Source of the DNA: Burkholderia pyrrocinia
GTDB taxonomy: Bacteria > Pseudomonadota > Gammaproteobacteria > Burkholderiales > Burkholderiaceae
Assembly (NCBI RefSeq): GCF_003330765.1
Contig: NZ_CP024903.1
Location: forward strand, 62,001 to 126,000
Reading direction: 5' to 3'
DNA: 64,000 nucleotides
Below are positions 17,465 through 25,845 of this stretch, one piece after another. Made by a program: the position numbers and the translations under genes. The notes beneath the pieces are model-generated. The model was not told where the DNA came from. It ran no database searches and was given only the letters and a program-made list of their open reading frames with translations. Each line of letters starts with the position of its first letter. Position 1 is the stretch's first letter.

Positions 17465-18382
17465 TCAGGCGAGCGCATCCGACAGGCGTCGGTGCAGGGT
17501 CGTGACGGCGAGCGGCAGGCGCGGGCCGAAGCCGAGCAGGAACAGCGCATCGAGCGACACGACGCGCTGCGCGCGGCCGGCCGGCGTCGCGCCGAAGCCG
17601 GGCGTGGCGAGCAGCGCGGCGCGGCCGCCGACGGCCGCGAGCCCTTCGTCGGAGATCAGCACGACGTCGGGCGCGGCGGCCGCGAGCGCCTCGGTCGTCA
17701 GCGGCTTGTAGTGATCGAAGCCCTGCATCGCGTTGCGCGCGCCCGCGTAGCGGATCATCGCGTCGGCGGCCGTGCGCTGGCCGGCGACGAGCGCCTGGTT
17801 GCCGGTATGGTTCAGCACGAACAGCACGCGCGGCGGCTGCGCACCGCCGGGTGCGCGCGCGGCGACTGCGTCGCGTGCGGCCTGCCAGTCGCGATCGAAG
17901 CGTTGCAGCAGCGTGGCGCCCGCGTCGCGCACGTCGAGCGCCTGCGCGACGCCCGTGATCTTCGCGCGCACCGATTCGACGTCGTGGCGTTCGTTGAACG
18001 TCGTCACCGCGACGCCGGCGCTTTTCACCTGCGCGATCGCGGTCGGCGGGCCGGCTTCCGCCGACGCGAGCACGAGATCGGGGCGCAGCGACAGCAGCCC
18101 TTCGGCCGCCAGCGCGCGCTGGTAGCCGACCTTCGGGAGGCGCTTCGCGGCGTCGGGGTACGTGCAGGTCGTGTCGGCGCCGACGAGCCGGTAGCGGGGC
18201 GTCTCGGCGCCGCCGAGCGCGAACGCGGTTTCCGCGAGCGCGCCGCCGATTACGACCACGCGCTTCGGTGCGGCCTGCGCAACTTGTGCGTGCCCGCGGC
18301 CGGGCAGCGCGCCCGCGAGCGCGCCGGTAACCGCGCCCACCAGCATCGCGCGACGCCGCGGATCGAACGACCGCGCGCTCAC
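17465..18382 (-). CDS. hmuT: periplasmic heme-binding protein HmuT
   Basis: Delivers heme from the outer-membrane receptor to HmuUV. 305 residues with an Arg-rich, Tat-like N-terminus (MSARSFDPRRRAMLVGAVTG) and an Ala-rich signal sequence, then a class III binding fold (KRVVVIGGALAETAFALG; SLRPDLVLASAEAGP). The GTG start overlaps the hmuS TGA (GTGA), so the two are translationally coupled. A much longer open frame upstream belongs to antisense reading of hmuS and was not used. Confidence 0.92.
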   Translation of the reverse strand: MSARSFDPRRRAMLVGAVTGALAGALPGRGHAQVAQAAPKRVVVIGGALAETAFALGGAETPRYRLVGADTTCTYPDAAKRLPKVGYQRALAAEGLLSLRPDLVLASAEAGPPTAIAQVKSAGVAVTTFNERHDVESVRAKITGVAQALDVRDAGATLLQRFDRDWQAARDAVAARAPGGAQPPRVLFVLNHTGNQALVAGQRTAADAMIRYAGARNAMQGFDHYKPLTTEALAAAAPDVVLISDEGLAAVGGRAALLATPGFGATPAGRAQRVVSLDALFLLGFGPRLPLAVTTLHRRLSDALA

Positions 18383-19470
18383 CGCGCGTCCCCGCGTGCC
18401 GCCGGCGGCAGCGTCGCGACGAGCGCGCGCCAGTCGTCGCGTTCGACCTTGCCGGGCTTGCGCTCGCCGAACAGCAGCGCGACATGGTCGCCCTGCCGGT
18501 CGAACAGTTCGAGCGACGTGACGAGGCCGTCGCTCGTCGGCTTCTTCACGACCCATGCGGCGGCGATCAGGTCCTCGCGCACATGCAGGTTGAAGCCCGG
18601 GTCGAGCACGTTGATCCATGCGCCGACCTCGCGCACGTTCGCGACGGGGCCCGTGTGGATCTGGATCATCCCCGCGTTGCCGACGAACACCATGATCGGC
18701 TGGCCGCTCTGCGCAGCCCGTTCGAGCACATGGCGCAGCGCATGCGCGGTTTCGACCGGATACGCGTATTGCGGATCGGCGAGGCGCAGCGCCTGCATGC
18801 GGCTCACGCCGAAGCGCTGCGTGATGCCGAAGAACTGGTGCGTATCGGTCATCGCGTCCCACGCGGCGCGGAAGCCCGCGACGTCGATCTCGGTGTCGGC
18901 GCGCTCGGGCGTCTTCGGCGTGGCGGGCGCGACGTCGAGGCCCGGCGCCTGCGACGGCGCGCGCCAGCGCGCGACGAACGCGTCGTACGCGGCGTGATCG
19001 CTGTGCGCGCGCAGGTAGACCTTGTGGATTGCATGACCCTGCGCGTCGAAGAACTGCAGGCTCTTCAGCGGGCCGTGCGCGGTTTCGTCGTGCACCGCGA
19101 ACGCCGACACCCAGTGACGGTAGAAGATGCGCAGGTCGATGTCGCCGAGTGCGAGGCCGACGGGGCCGTCATGGCTCATCTGCGCATATTCGCCGTCCTT
19201 CTCGTGGACGGCCGTGTCGTTGCGCGTGAGCGCCATCACGCGGCCGAGGCGCGGCATTTCCTCGAACATCGCCGGAAAGCGCGCGTCGAGCCGCACGACG
19301 TGCTCGCCGACGAACGCGGCGAGCGCCTCGCCTTCGCTGATGCCGAGCGCCTGCGCGACGTCGCGGTTGCGCAGCTGGCGCTCGGTCTTGAGCTTGACGA
19401 ACGCGTCGCGTAATGCGGCGGCCGCGCGGGCCGGCGTGGCCGGTTGACCGGGAAGGGCGGATTGCATCAT
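18379..19470 (-). CDS. hmuS: hemin-degrading / heme-trafficking factor HmuS
   Basis: Cytoplasmic heme-handling protein of the HmuS/HemS/ChuS family, which binds imported heme and passes it on or degrades it. 363 residues made of two structural repeats, as usual for the family (for example RNDTAVHEKDGEYAQMS in the first half and GNAGMIQIHTGPVANVREVG in the second). AAGGAG lies six bases before the Met-Met start at 19470. It sits 49 bp after hmuR and overlaps hmuT. Confidence 0.93.
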   Translation of the reverse strand: MMQSALPGQPATPARAAAALRDAFVKLKTERQLRNRDVAQALGISEGEALAAFVGEHVVRLDARFPAMFEEMPRLGRVMALTRNDTAVHEKDGEYAQMSHDGPVGLALGDIDLRIFYRHWVSAFAVHDETAHGPLKSLQFFDAQGHAIHKVYLRAHSDHAAYDAFVARWRAPSQAPGLDVAPATPKTPERADTEIDVAGFRAAWDAMTDTHQFFGITQRFGVSRMQALRLADPQYAYPVETAHALRHVLERAAQSGQPIMVFVGNAGMIQIHTGPVANVREVGAWINVLDPGFNLHVREDLIAAAWVVKKPTSDGLVTSLELFDRQGDHVALLFGERKPGKVERDDWRALVATLPPAARGDAR

Positions 19471-19519
19471 GTCGGACTCCTTCAAGTAACAGTTGGGGTG
19501 GTAGCGCGGGCGGCGCGCA

Positions 19520-21787
19520 TCAGAAATCCACTTTCATGCTGACGGCGACCGTGCGTCCGGGCGACGTATACGCATCGAGCACTTGCGAATCGGCCGCGAT
19601 GCCGCGCACGTCCGACCAGTTCCAGTACTTGCGGTCGAACAGGTTGCGGATGCCGATCGTCGCGCTCACGTGCTTGCTGAAGCGGTAGCCGCCGCGCAGG
19701 TCGACGACGAACGACGACGGCGGCGTGAAGCACGCCTGGTTCGAACAGTCGGACTTGTCGATATCCTTGTCGCGTTTCGCGGCCTGGAACAGCAGGTCGG
19801 TCTGCACGAACCAGCGCTCGCTTGGCTCGTAGCGCACGCCGAACACAGCCGAGAACGGATTGACCGTGTTGAGCGGCTGGCTCGCCGCGCCGTCGTTTTG
19901 CGTCGAGCCCTTCGTGAACGCCATCGCCGTCTTCAGCGTGATGCCGTTCGGCATCGCCCATTCGGCGCGGCCCTCGAGGCCGTGGATGCGCGCGTCAGCG
20001 AAGTTCACGTACTGGAACACGAACGGGTCGGCGGGCCGGCCGCTGCCGGCGATCGTCGTGCGCGAGATGAAGTTGCGGTAGCGGCCGGTGAACGCAGCGG
20101 CGCTGTAGCGCACGACGCCGTAGCCCGTGCCGGCCTTGCCGCGCAGGCCCGCTTCGAACGTGTCGCTCGTCTCGGGCTTCAGGTTCGGGTTGCCGATCGA
20201 CGTGTAGCCGTACACCGGGTTCGAGAAGCTGCTGTTCACCTGGTCGGGCGTCGGCGCGCGGAAGCCGTGCGCGTACTGCACGTACGGAATGACCGCGGGC
20301 GTGATCTCGTAGAGCACGGCGACGCGCGGCGACAGTTCGTTCGCGCTCGTCGACACGGCCTTGCCGGTGAACAGCGGATCGTTTCCGGTCGGCGTCAGCC
20401 GGTACGTATCGAAGCGCAGGCCGGGCGTGACGAGCAGGCGGCCATAGCCGATCTGGTCCTGCACGAACGCGCCGAACAGCGTGTAGTCGGTGTCGGGGAA
20501 CGCCTTGTTCGGGAACGCTTCGCCGACACCCGGCACCGTGCCGTCGCGCAGGTTCGTCACGCGCGACAGGCTGCCGTCGACGCCATAGAGCAGCTTGTGC
20601 GCGAGCGGCCCGGTCGAGAAGCCGCTTTCGGCGAACGCGGAGCCGCCGAACGTGCGTTCCTTGTACTGGTTGTCGCGCGAACGCGAAGGCAGCTTGCCGC
20701 GCGTCTCGAACGCGTACTGGTCCTGCTTTGCGTCCTGGTAGTAGAACTGCACGTGCGCGGTCTGGAACCAGCGGAACGCGTCGTCGCGGAAGTCGTAGTC
20801 GACGCTGAAGCGGTTGCGCTCGAGCCGGTCGTTCGTCGTGAGGCCGAGCGTGGTCGGCGGATTGATCGCGGAGAGCACATTCGTGCTCACGCGTCGCTGC
20901 ACCGTTTCCGCGGTGAACCTGATCGTGTCGCGCGCGGTGGGCGTCAGCACGAGCTTGCCGAGCAGCGATTCGGAATAGACATCCTGCGGGTTCGACGTCG
21001 TGCGCAGCGTGCTCGCCGAGTTGTTGCTGCCGCGCGTATCGACCTCGTGGCCACGCCGGCCGTCGGCGATGATCATCCCCTGCACGCGATCGTTGCCGCC
21101 CGCGGCCGACACGGTCGCGCCGACGCTGCGGTCGGCCGAGTCGTAGCTCGGCCGGAACGAGAAGTAGGTGGGCTTGTTGTAGATCGACAGCAGGTCGCGC
21201 GGATCCTTCGTGATGAAGTTCACCGCGCCGGTCAGGCCGTCGCTGCCGTAGAGCGCCGAGGCCGGCCCGCGCAGGATCTCGATCCGCTTGAGCGTGTCGA
21301 GATCGGCGTAGTCGCCGCGGCCCGCTTCGAGCGGACCGAACGAAAACGCGTTCGGCAGGCGGATGCCGTCTTCCATCAGCAGCACGCGATTGCCTTCGAG
21401 GCCGCGGATGTTGATGCTCGAATCGCCGTCGCGGCCGCCGCCGAGTGCGGCGCTGCCGGGCCGGTACGCGGTGCGGCGCACCGTGATGCCCGGCTCGTAG
21501 CGCAGTGCGTCCTTGATGTTGGTGGCCTGCTGTTCGTCGAGATCCTCGTCGGTGATCACCGACACGGACGCAGCCGTGCGGCTCGCAGCGGTGGCGGTGC
21601 GGGTGGCCGTGACGGTGACGGGGTCGAGCAGCGCCGCATCGCCGCGCGTGGACGCGGCGAGCAGGACGGCAGGAGGCGGAGTGGCGCCTTGCGGCGACGA
21701 ATCGGCGTGAGCCGGGGCGGCGGACAGGCCGAACGCGCCGAACAGCGCGGCACAGATCGGCCGCCGCGCCAGCGTATAGCAATGCAC
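19520..21787 (-). CDS. hmuR: TonB-dependent heme/hemoglobin receptor HmuR
   Basis: Outer-membrane gated channel for heme, driven by TonB. 755 residues: signal peptide ending APAHA, TonB-box-like VTVTATR, plug domain (GDSSINIRGLEGNRVLLMEDG; EILRGPASALYGSDGLTGAV) and a 22-strand barrel ending in aromatic VDF. The heme-receptor FRAP and NPNL motifs are both present (FRAPTPDQ ... IGNPNLKPE), but no His lies between them. The start is GTG with GGGGGA upstream; an ATG seven bases away is out of frame. First gene of the operon, preceded by a Fur box. Confidence 0.94.
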   Translation of the reverse strand: MHCYTLARRPICAALFGAFGLSAAPAHADSSPQGATPPPAVLLAASTRGDAALLDPVTVTATRTATAASRTAASVSVITDEDLDEQQATNIKDALRYEPGITVRRTAYRPGSAALGGGRDGDSSINIRGLEGNRVLLMEDGIRLPNAFSFGPLEAGRGDYADLDTLKRIEILRGPASALYGSDGLTGAVNFITKDPRDLLSIYNKPTYFSFRPSYDSADRSVGATVSAAGGNDRVQGMIIADGRRGHEVDTRGSNNSASTLRTTSNPQDVYSESLLGKLVLTPTARDTIRFTAETVQRRVSTNVLSAINPPTTLGLTTNDRLERNRFSVDYDFRDDAFRWFQTAHVQFYYQDAKQDQYAFETRGKLPSRSRDNQYKERTFGGSAFAESGFSTGPLAHKLLYGVDGSLSRVTNLRDGTVPGVGEAFPNKAFPDTDYTLFGAFVQDQIGYGRLLVTPGLRFDTYRLTPTGNDPLFTGKAVSTSANELSPRVAVLYEITPAVIPYVQYAHGFRAPTPDQVNSSFSNPVYGYTSIGNPNLKPETSDTFEAGLRGKAGTGYGVVRYSAAAFTGRYRNFISRTTIAGSGRPADPFVFQYVNFADARIHGLEGRAEWAMPNGITLKTAMAFTKGSTQNDGAASQPLNTVNPFSAVFGVRYEPSERWFVQTDLLFQAAKRDKDIDKSDCSNQACFTPPSSFVVDLRGGYRFSKHVSATIGIRNLFDRKYWNWSDVRGIAADSQVLDAYTSPGRTVAVSMKVDF

Positions 21788-21912
21788 AGGTGGTCCCCCA
21801 TTGACGATGACAAGCCCGAAGGCTGGCTGGGTGACGCGTTCACCTGGCTGGCCCGCCCGCGCGCGGAATGCGGCGAACGGCGAATTGAAAGGAAACTGAT
21901 AACTTTACCAGT

Positions 21913-21931
21913 GTAAATGAGAATTATTATC
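21913..21931 (-). promoter_or_regulatory. Fur box upstream of hmuR
   Basis: Read on the minus strand, GATAATAATTCTCATTTAC matches the 19-bp Fur consensus at 14 positions. It lies 126 bp before the hmuR GTG start. It predicts iron repression of the heme operon. Confidence 0.8.
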
Positions 21932-22026
21932 AATACAAGGAAGGAAAGCGGCGCGCGTGGGTGAGCGCTTACCTGCGCGGCTCGAGAGAGCCGCACCGGG
22001 AAATTCGGGAGAAACGCGCCGGCGCG

Positions 22027-22254
22027 TCAGGCCAGCGCTTCGATGCGGATCAGCAGGCTGCGCGCATGCGCGATGAACGCATCGTGCGTCGCGCGATCGC
22101 TGTGGACGTCGAAGCCTGCCTGTTCGGCGAAGGCGATCTGTTCGGTGTAGAGGTCGACGAGCGCACGGCGTTCGTCAAGGGGAAGCGCGCGGATCATCGA
22201 CACGAGCAGCAGTTCCTGCGCGCGAAGCATGCCGGACAGCGATTGGACGTTCAT
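22027..22254 (-). CDS. small hypothetical protein upstream of the heme operon
   Basis: A 75-residue soluble, mostly helical protein (MNVQSLSGMLRAQELLLVSM). No domain recognised. GAGG lies seven bases before the ATG, and codon use matches neighbours, so it is probably expressed. It reads in the direction of hmuR, but the Fur box and hmuR promoter lie between them, so it need not be in the operon. Confidence 0.6.
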   Translation of the reverse strand: MNVQSLSGMLRAQELLLVSMIRALPLDERRALVDLYTEQIAFAEQAGFDVHSDRATHDAFIAHARSLLIRIEALA

Positions 22255-22461
22255 GCGTGCCTCCTCGGACGATGCGGCGGCGGGCCGCTCTTTCCATACT
22301 AGGCGGTCGGCGTACGCAGCGGAGGGGCACTTGCGATGAGGCGGCGGGAAGGTGATGCGATGGCGATGCGTCGGTCGTGTGTCGCGGCGTGCCGCGGGAG
22401 CCGAAATTCGCCGCGTGCATCCGGACACCACGAACCGAAGCGTGCAGGCGGGCGAACGGAA

Positions 22462-22845
22462 TCAGCCGGCAACCGTCGCGGCTTGCGCATCGCGCACGAC
22501 CTGCGCGACGCGCTCGACGAACTCGGCGTCGACGCTCGACAGCGCTTCGCGCTTGCCGTCGGGCATCTCGACCATCAGGCGATACGTGACATCCTGCGTG
22601 ATCCACGCGAGATAGCCGACGACGGCGAGCATCACGCCGACGACGAGCGCGGCGCTCGATGCGCCGATGCCGCCTGCGACGGCGGCGGCCGCGCCGATCA
22701 GCGAGATCAGCGACGGAACGAGGCGGTTCTTCGGAATCTTGACGACGTCGACTTGGCGGATGTCACGCAGTGCGAATACCTGCCCGGCGGCCGACAGGCC
22801 GTTGCGCGTGATCATGACGCCGCGTTCGTTGAATGCGTTTTCCAT
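22462..22845 (-). CDS. DUF6232-like two-helix membrane protein
   Basis: A 127-residue protein: N-terminal MENAFNERGVMITRNGL beta region, an ARG-rich ALRDIRQVDVVKIPKNR segment, then a hairpin of two membrane helices (LISLIGAAAAVAGGIGASSAALVVGVM and following) and a C-terminal soluble strand region. This order resembles the DUF6232 family of unknown function. Start chosen at the first conserved Met. Confidence 0.65.
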   Translation of the reverse strand: MENAFNERGVMITRNGLSAAGQVFALRDIRQVDVVKIPKNRLVPSLISLIGAAAAVAGGIGASSAALVVGVMLAVVGYLAWITQDVTYRLMVEMPDGKREALSSVDAEFVERVAQVVRDAQAATVAG

Positions 22846-22969
22846 CGTGTGTTGCGTGGACGAAAACGCGCAGCGTAGCAGGTTTCGTTGCCGCGTCAAA
22901 CGAGACCGACTGCCGCACGACGCGTGCGGGGCGGCCGAAAGGCGGGAAGCGGGCGGGAAAAACGGGCGT

Positions 22970-23233
22970 TCAGAACTGCAGCCGGCCGTCGCCGTAAAGC
23001 CGCCCCGGCACGTGCGAAGCGACGACTTCGGCGATCTCTTCGTCGGTCGATTCGGCCGGCACGATCTGGCGCCGCGCGGGCGCGTCGAGATGCATCGTCC
23101 ATTCGACGAGACGATACGGGCGGCCCCACGGGCGCTGCATTTCGACCGATACGCGGCAGCTCTGGACCGGCATCGAGTGTTGGCACGTCAGAATCGCGTG
23201 CAGATGGCTGAAAACGGTATCTTCGATCATCAT
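22970..23233 (-). CDS. small hypothetical protein
   Basis: An 87-residue protein with no recognised domain (MMIEDTVFSHLHAILTCQHS ... HVPGRLYGDGRLQF). A GGAGG ribosome site lies before the Met-Met start, spaced best for the second Met at 23230. Two hairpins separate it from the porin gene upstream, so it is probably a separate unit. Confidence 0.6.
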   Translation of the reverse strand: MMIEDTVFSHLHAILTCQHSMPVQSCRVSVEMQRPWGRPYRLVEWTMHLDAPARRQIVPAESTDEEIAEVVASHVPGRLYGDGRLQF

Positions 23234-23285
23234 GGCCTCCGATCCTGTCTTGTGGGCAATCGATGGCGGCGCCGTCGGCGTTTCA

Positions 23286-23311
23286 AAAAAAAAGCCGCCG
23301 ATGCTCAGGCG
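23286..23311 (-). terminator. rho-independent terminator (minus strand)
   Basis: Read on the minus strand: GCCGCC-N8-GGCGGC followed by nine T. It lies about 60 bp beyond the porin terminator at 23371-23403, so it is either a backup terminator or the end of a short RNA from 23311-23370. Confidence 0.7.
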
Positions 23312-23370
23312 GCCAACAGGGGGGGTGAGAGCATCCTCTCAGCCCAGAATTAAGCGAAACTTAAAAGCAC

Positions 23371-23403
23371 ATAAAAAAGCGCCCCGCGTGGAGCGGGGCG
23401 CTT
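23371..23403 (-). terminator. rho-independent terminator of the porin gene
   Basis: Perfect 11-bp stem AAGCGCCCCGC/GCGGGGCGCTT with a 5-base loop, followed on the minus strand by six T. It lies 35 bp after the porin stop. Confidence 0.9.
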
Positions 23404-23437
23404 CTTGCCGTCGTGATCCGCGAGTTAAGCGGATGCT

Positions 23438-24592
23438 TTAGAACTTGTGACGGATACCGACGCGAGCGGCCAGCTGGTTCGACGAACCGTTGCCCGACGT
23501 GTTGAAGTAGCTCGTGCTCGAACCGATCTGCGCCTGCACGTTGTTGCCCGATGCCTTCTGGTAGACGACCAGGCCATACACGTCCGTACGCTTGCTGAGT
23601 GCGTAGTCGAGGCCCAGGTTGCCCTGGTTCCAGTGCGCCGAGCTGCCGCTTTGCGTGGCGTTCGTGTACGTGTAGCCGGCTGCTGCCGACAGGGCCGGCG
23701 TGATTGCGTACTTCACGCCTGCTTCATACGCGTTGTAGAACGTGCCCGACGCGCCGCTCGCGATCGGGGTGAACTGCGTGCGCGTCCAGAGCAGCCATGC
23801 CGTTGCCGGGCCGAAGACGTAGCGGCCACCGACGCCGTACGTGCGCAGGTCGCGGACGTTGGTCAGCGCGATGTTCGCGATCGACGTCGAGAACGCCGGC
23901 GTCGACTGGCTCGGGAAGCGGATGTCCGTGTAAGCAGCGCCGAGCGAGAACGGGCCGTTCGCGTAGTTCAGGCCGAAGCTGTATGCGCGCGACGAGCCGC
24001 CCGTGTTCGTGGTGCCCGTGCCCGTTGCGCCGGCGAAGTCGGTCGAGTTCGAGAAGCCGTACAACGCGCCGAACGTGAAGCCCGAGTAGTTCGCGCTCTG
24101 GAACTTCACCGAGTTGTTGATGCGGCTCGACGTGAGCTGGTCGATGTCGTTCACGTGGTACGCGTAGTTGCCCGCGACCGTGTTGCCGCCCGTCGAGTAG
24201 TTCGAGCCGAGGATATCGGTCGAGAACGAGTACTGACGGCCGAACGTGACCGTGCCGTATTGCGACTGGCTCAGGCCGACGTAGGCCTGACGGCCGAAGA
24301 TCGCGCCGCCCTGGCCGATCGTGCCGTTGCCGCTGTTGAAGCCGTTTTCGAGCACGAAGATCGCCTTCAGGCCGCCACCGAGGTCTTCGGTGCCGCGCAG
24401 GCCCCAACGGCTGCCCTGGGCAACGCCGTCGTCGTACTTGAACAGCTTGCTGCTGCCGCCCGTCGCGTTCTTGCTGTGGTTCACGTAGCTGATACCGGCG
24501 TCGATGACGCCGTACAGGGTCACGCTGCTTTGCGCGTGCGCCGCGCCAGCCGTTGCTGCGAGGATGGCGATGGTCAACAGTTTCTTGTTCAA
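23438..24592 (-). CDS. Gram-negative general porin (OmpC/OpcP-like)
   Basis: A 384-residue outer-membrane trimeric porin of the Burkholderia general porin type: signal peptide MNKKLLTIAILAATAGAAHA, then SSVTLYGVIDAGISYVNHS (first strand) and a terminal strand ending RVGIRHKF with aromatic C-terminal Phe. The start is TTG, with GGAG seven bases upstream; no in-frame ATG fits the signal peptide. It has its own strong terminator. Shares a 310-bp divergent region with metQ that holds a 21-bp palindrome. Confidence 0.95.
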   Translation of the reverse strand: MNKKLLTIAILAATAGAAHAQSSVTLYGVIDAGISYVNHSKNATGGSSKLFKYDDGVAQGSRWGLRGTEDLGGGLKAIFVLENGFNSGNGTIGQGGAIFGRQAYVGLSQSQYGTVTFGRQYSFSTDILGSNYSTGGNTVAGNYAYHVNDIDQLTSSRINNSVKFQSANYSGFTFGALYGFSNSTDFAGATGTGTTNTGGSSRAYSFGLNYANGPFSLGAAYTDIRFPSQSTPAFSTSIANIALTNVRDLRTYGVGGRYVFGPATAWLLWTRTQFTPIASGASGTFYNAYEAGVKYAITPALSAAAGYTYTNATQSGSSAHWNQGNLGLDYALSKRTDVYGLVVYQKASGNNVQAQIGSSTSYFNTSGNGSSNQLAARVGIRHKF

Positions 24593-24696
24593 AGGATTCT
24601 CCGAGCGAATAAATGGCGTGTCCAGTTGCGGTTCCGGCGCACTCTATGGGCGCTTTCACGGACCGGCGGCAACTTTATCGGCGGGCCACGTAATGA

Positions 24697-24717
24697 ATAT
24701 GACAGCGACTGTCATAT
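24697..24717. promoter_or_regulatory. 21-bp palindrome between the porin and metQ genes
   Basis: ATATGACAG-CGA-CTGTCATAT, perfect 9-bp arms. It lies 105 bp from the porin start and 186 bp from metQ. It may bind a dimeric regulator acting on either gene; the identity is unknown. Confidence 0.5.
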
Positions 24718-24902
24718 GAAGAATGTGTGGTGCCGATGCGACACTGAATTCTGCCCGGTTGCATAGTCCGGAGTTATACCGATTCCGGCTGTCATTTGAC
24801 CCGGCCCCGGAATATGCACATGAAATAAGCTTGGTTGGTGCTGTTCGGGCCCCGTGCCACGATCCGTGCTCCAACAAACCACACGGGACAAGAGGACACC
24901 AC

Positions 24903-25709
24903 ATGCGACGTTCGATCCTGACCGGCCTCGGCGCACTCGCCGCGGCGCTGGCATTCGCGGCGCCCGGCGCGCACGCCGACCCGCAAACGCTGAAGATCGG
25001 CACGATGAGCGGCCCCGACGCGCAAATCTGGACCGAAGTGACGAAGGTGGCCGCGCGCGAAGGCCTCGCGATCAAGGTCATCGAATTCAACGACTACGTG
25101 CAGCCGAACGCGGCGCTCGATTCCGGCGATCTCGACGCGAACGGCTTCCAGCACCAGCCGTTCCTCGACAGCCAGATCAAGCAGCGCGGTTACAAGATCG
25201 TCAACGTCGGGCTGACCTACACGGCGCCGATGGGCTTCTATTCGAAAAAGATCAAGTCGCTGAAGGACTTGCCGGCGGGCGCGAAGGTCGGAATCCAGAA
25301 CGATCCGTCGAACGGCAACCGCGCGCTGCTGCTGCTGCAGAAATACGGGGTGATCAAGCTGAAGCCCGGCGCCGGCGCGAACGGTGTGAACGCGACGCCG
25401 CTCGACGTCGCCGAGAATCCGAAGAAGATCAGGATCGTCGAACTCGACTCCGCACAGTTGCCGCGCGCGCTGCCCGATCTCGATGCTGCGTCGATCAACA
25501 CCGACTACGCGGTGAAGGCGGGGCTCACGCCGGCGAAGGACGCGATCGCGATCGAGGATCTGCGCGGGCCGTACGCGAACCTGATTGCGGTGCGCGCGCA
25601 GGACAAGGACAAGCCGTGGGTGAAGAAGCTCGTCGCGGCCTATGAATCGGACGACGTGCGCAAGTTCATCGACCAGAAGTTCGGCGGCGCGATCGTGCCG
25701 GCGTTCTGA
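24903..25709 (+). CDS. metQ: MetQ/NlpA-family methionine-binding protein
   Basis: Periplasmic binding component for (D/L-)methionine ABC import. 268 residues: signal peptide ending GAHA, then the family segments TLKIGTMSGPDAQIW, NDYVQPNAALDSGDLDANGFQH and KDLPAGAKVGIQNDPSNGNRAL. Unlike many NlpA proteins it has no lipobox Cys, so it should be soluble. No metN or metI is adjacent; the transporter partner must be elsewhere. AGAGGA precedes the ATG. A symmetric terminator follows at 25761. Confidence 0.88.
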   Translation: MRRSILTGLGALAAALAFAAPGAHADPQTLKIGTMSGPDAQIWTEVTKVAAREGLAIKVIEFNDYVQPNAALDSGDLDANGFQHQPFLDSQIKQRGYKIVNVGLTYTAPMGFYSKKIKSLKDLPAGAKVGIQNDPSNGNRALLLLQKYGVIKLKPGAGANGVNATPLDVAENPKKIRIVELDSAQLPRALPDLDAASINTDYAVKAGLTPAKDAIAIEDLRGPYANLIAVRAQDKDKPWVKKLVAAYESDDVRKFIDQKFGGAIVPAF

Positions 25710-25760
25710 ACGTTCACGCGTGCTGCCGCCCGGCGCGAATCGCCGGGCAGGCCGGAAAGC

Positions 25761-25786
25761 AAATCGCCCGCGCAAGCGGGCGATTT
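25761..25786. terminator. bidirectional terminator between metQ and the M14-family gene
   Basis: Perfect 11-bp stem AAATCGCCCGC/GCGGGCGATTT with loop GCAA between two convergent genes; a T-rich flank is present on both strands. Confidence 0.75.
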
Positions 25787-25845
25787 CGTTGGTGCGAGTT
25801 GGTGCGCATCGATGCGCGCCGTCACCCGGCGCGCGGGCCGATCGC

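Noticed and set aside
14597..18997. Very long plus-strand open frame (about 1466 codons)
   Set aside because: It runs antisense through hmuV, hmuU and hmuT and is rich in Arg/Ala/Gly from GC-rich codons; no domain is seen. It is a shadow of the heme operon.
19583..21916. 777-codon plus-strand open frame opposite hmuR
   Set aside because: Low-complexity Arg/Ala/Val-rich translation antisense to a clear receptor gene.
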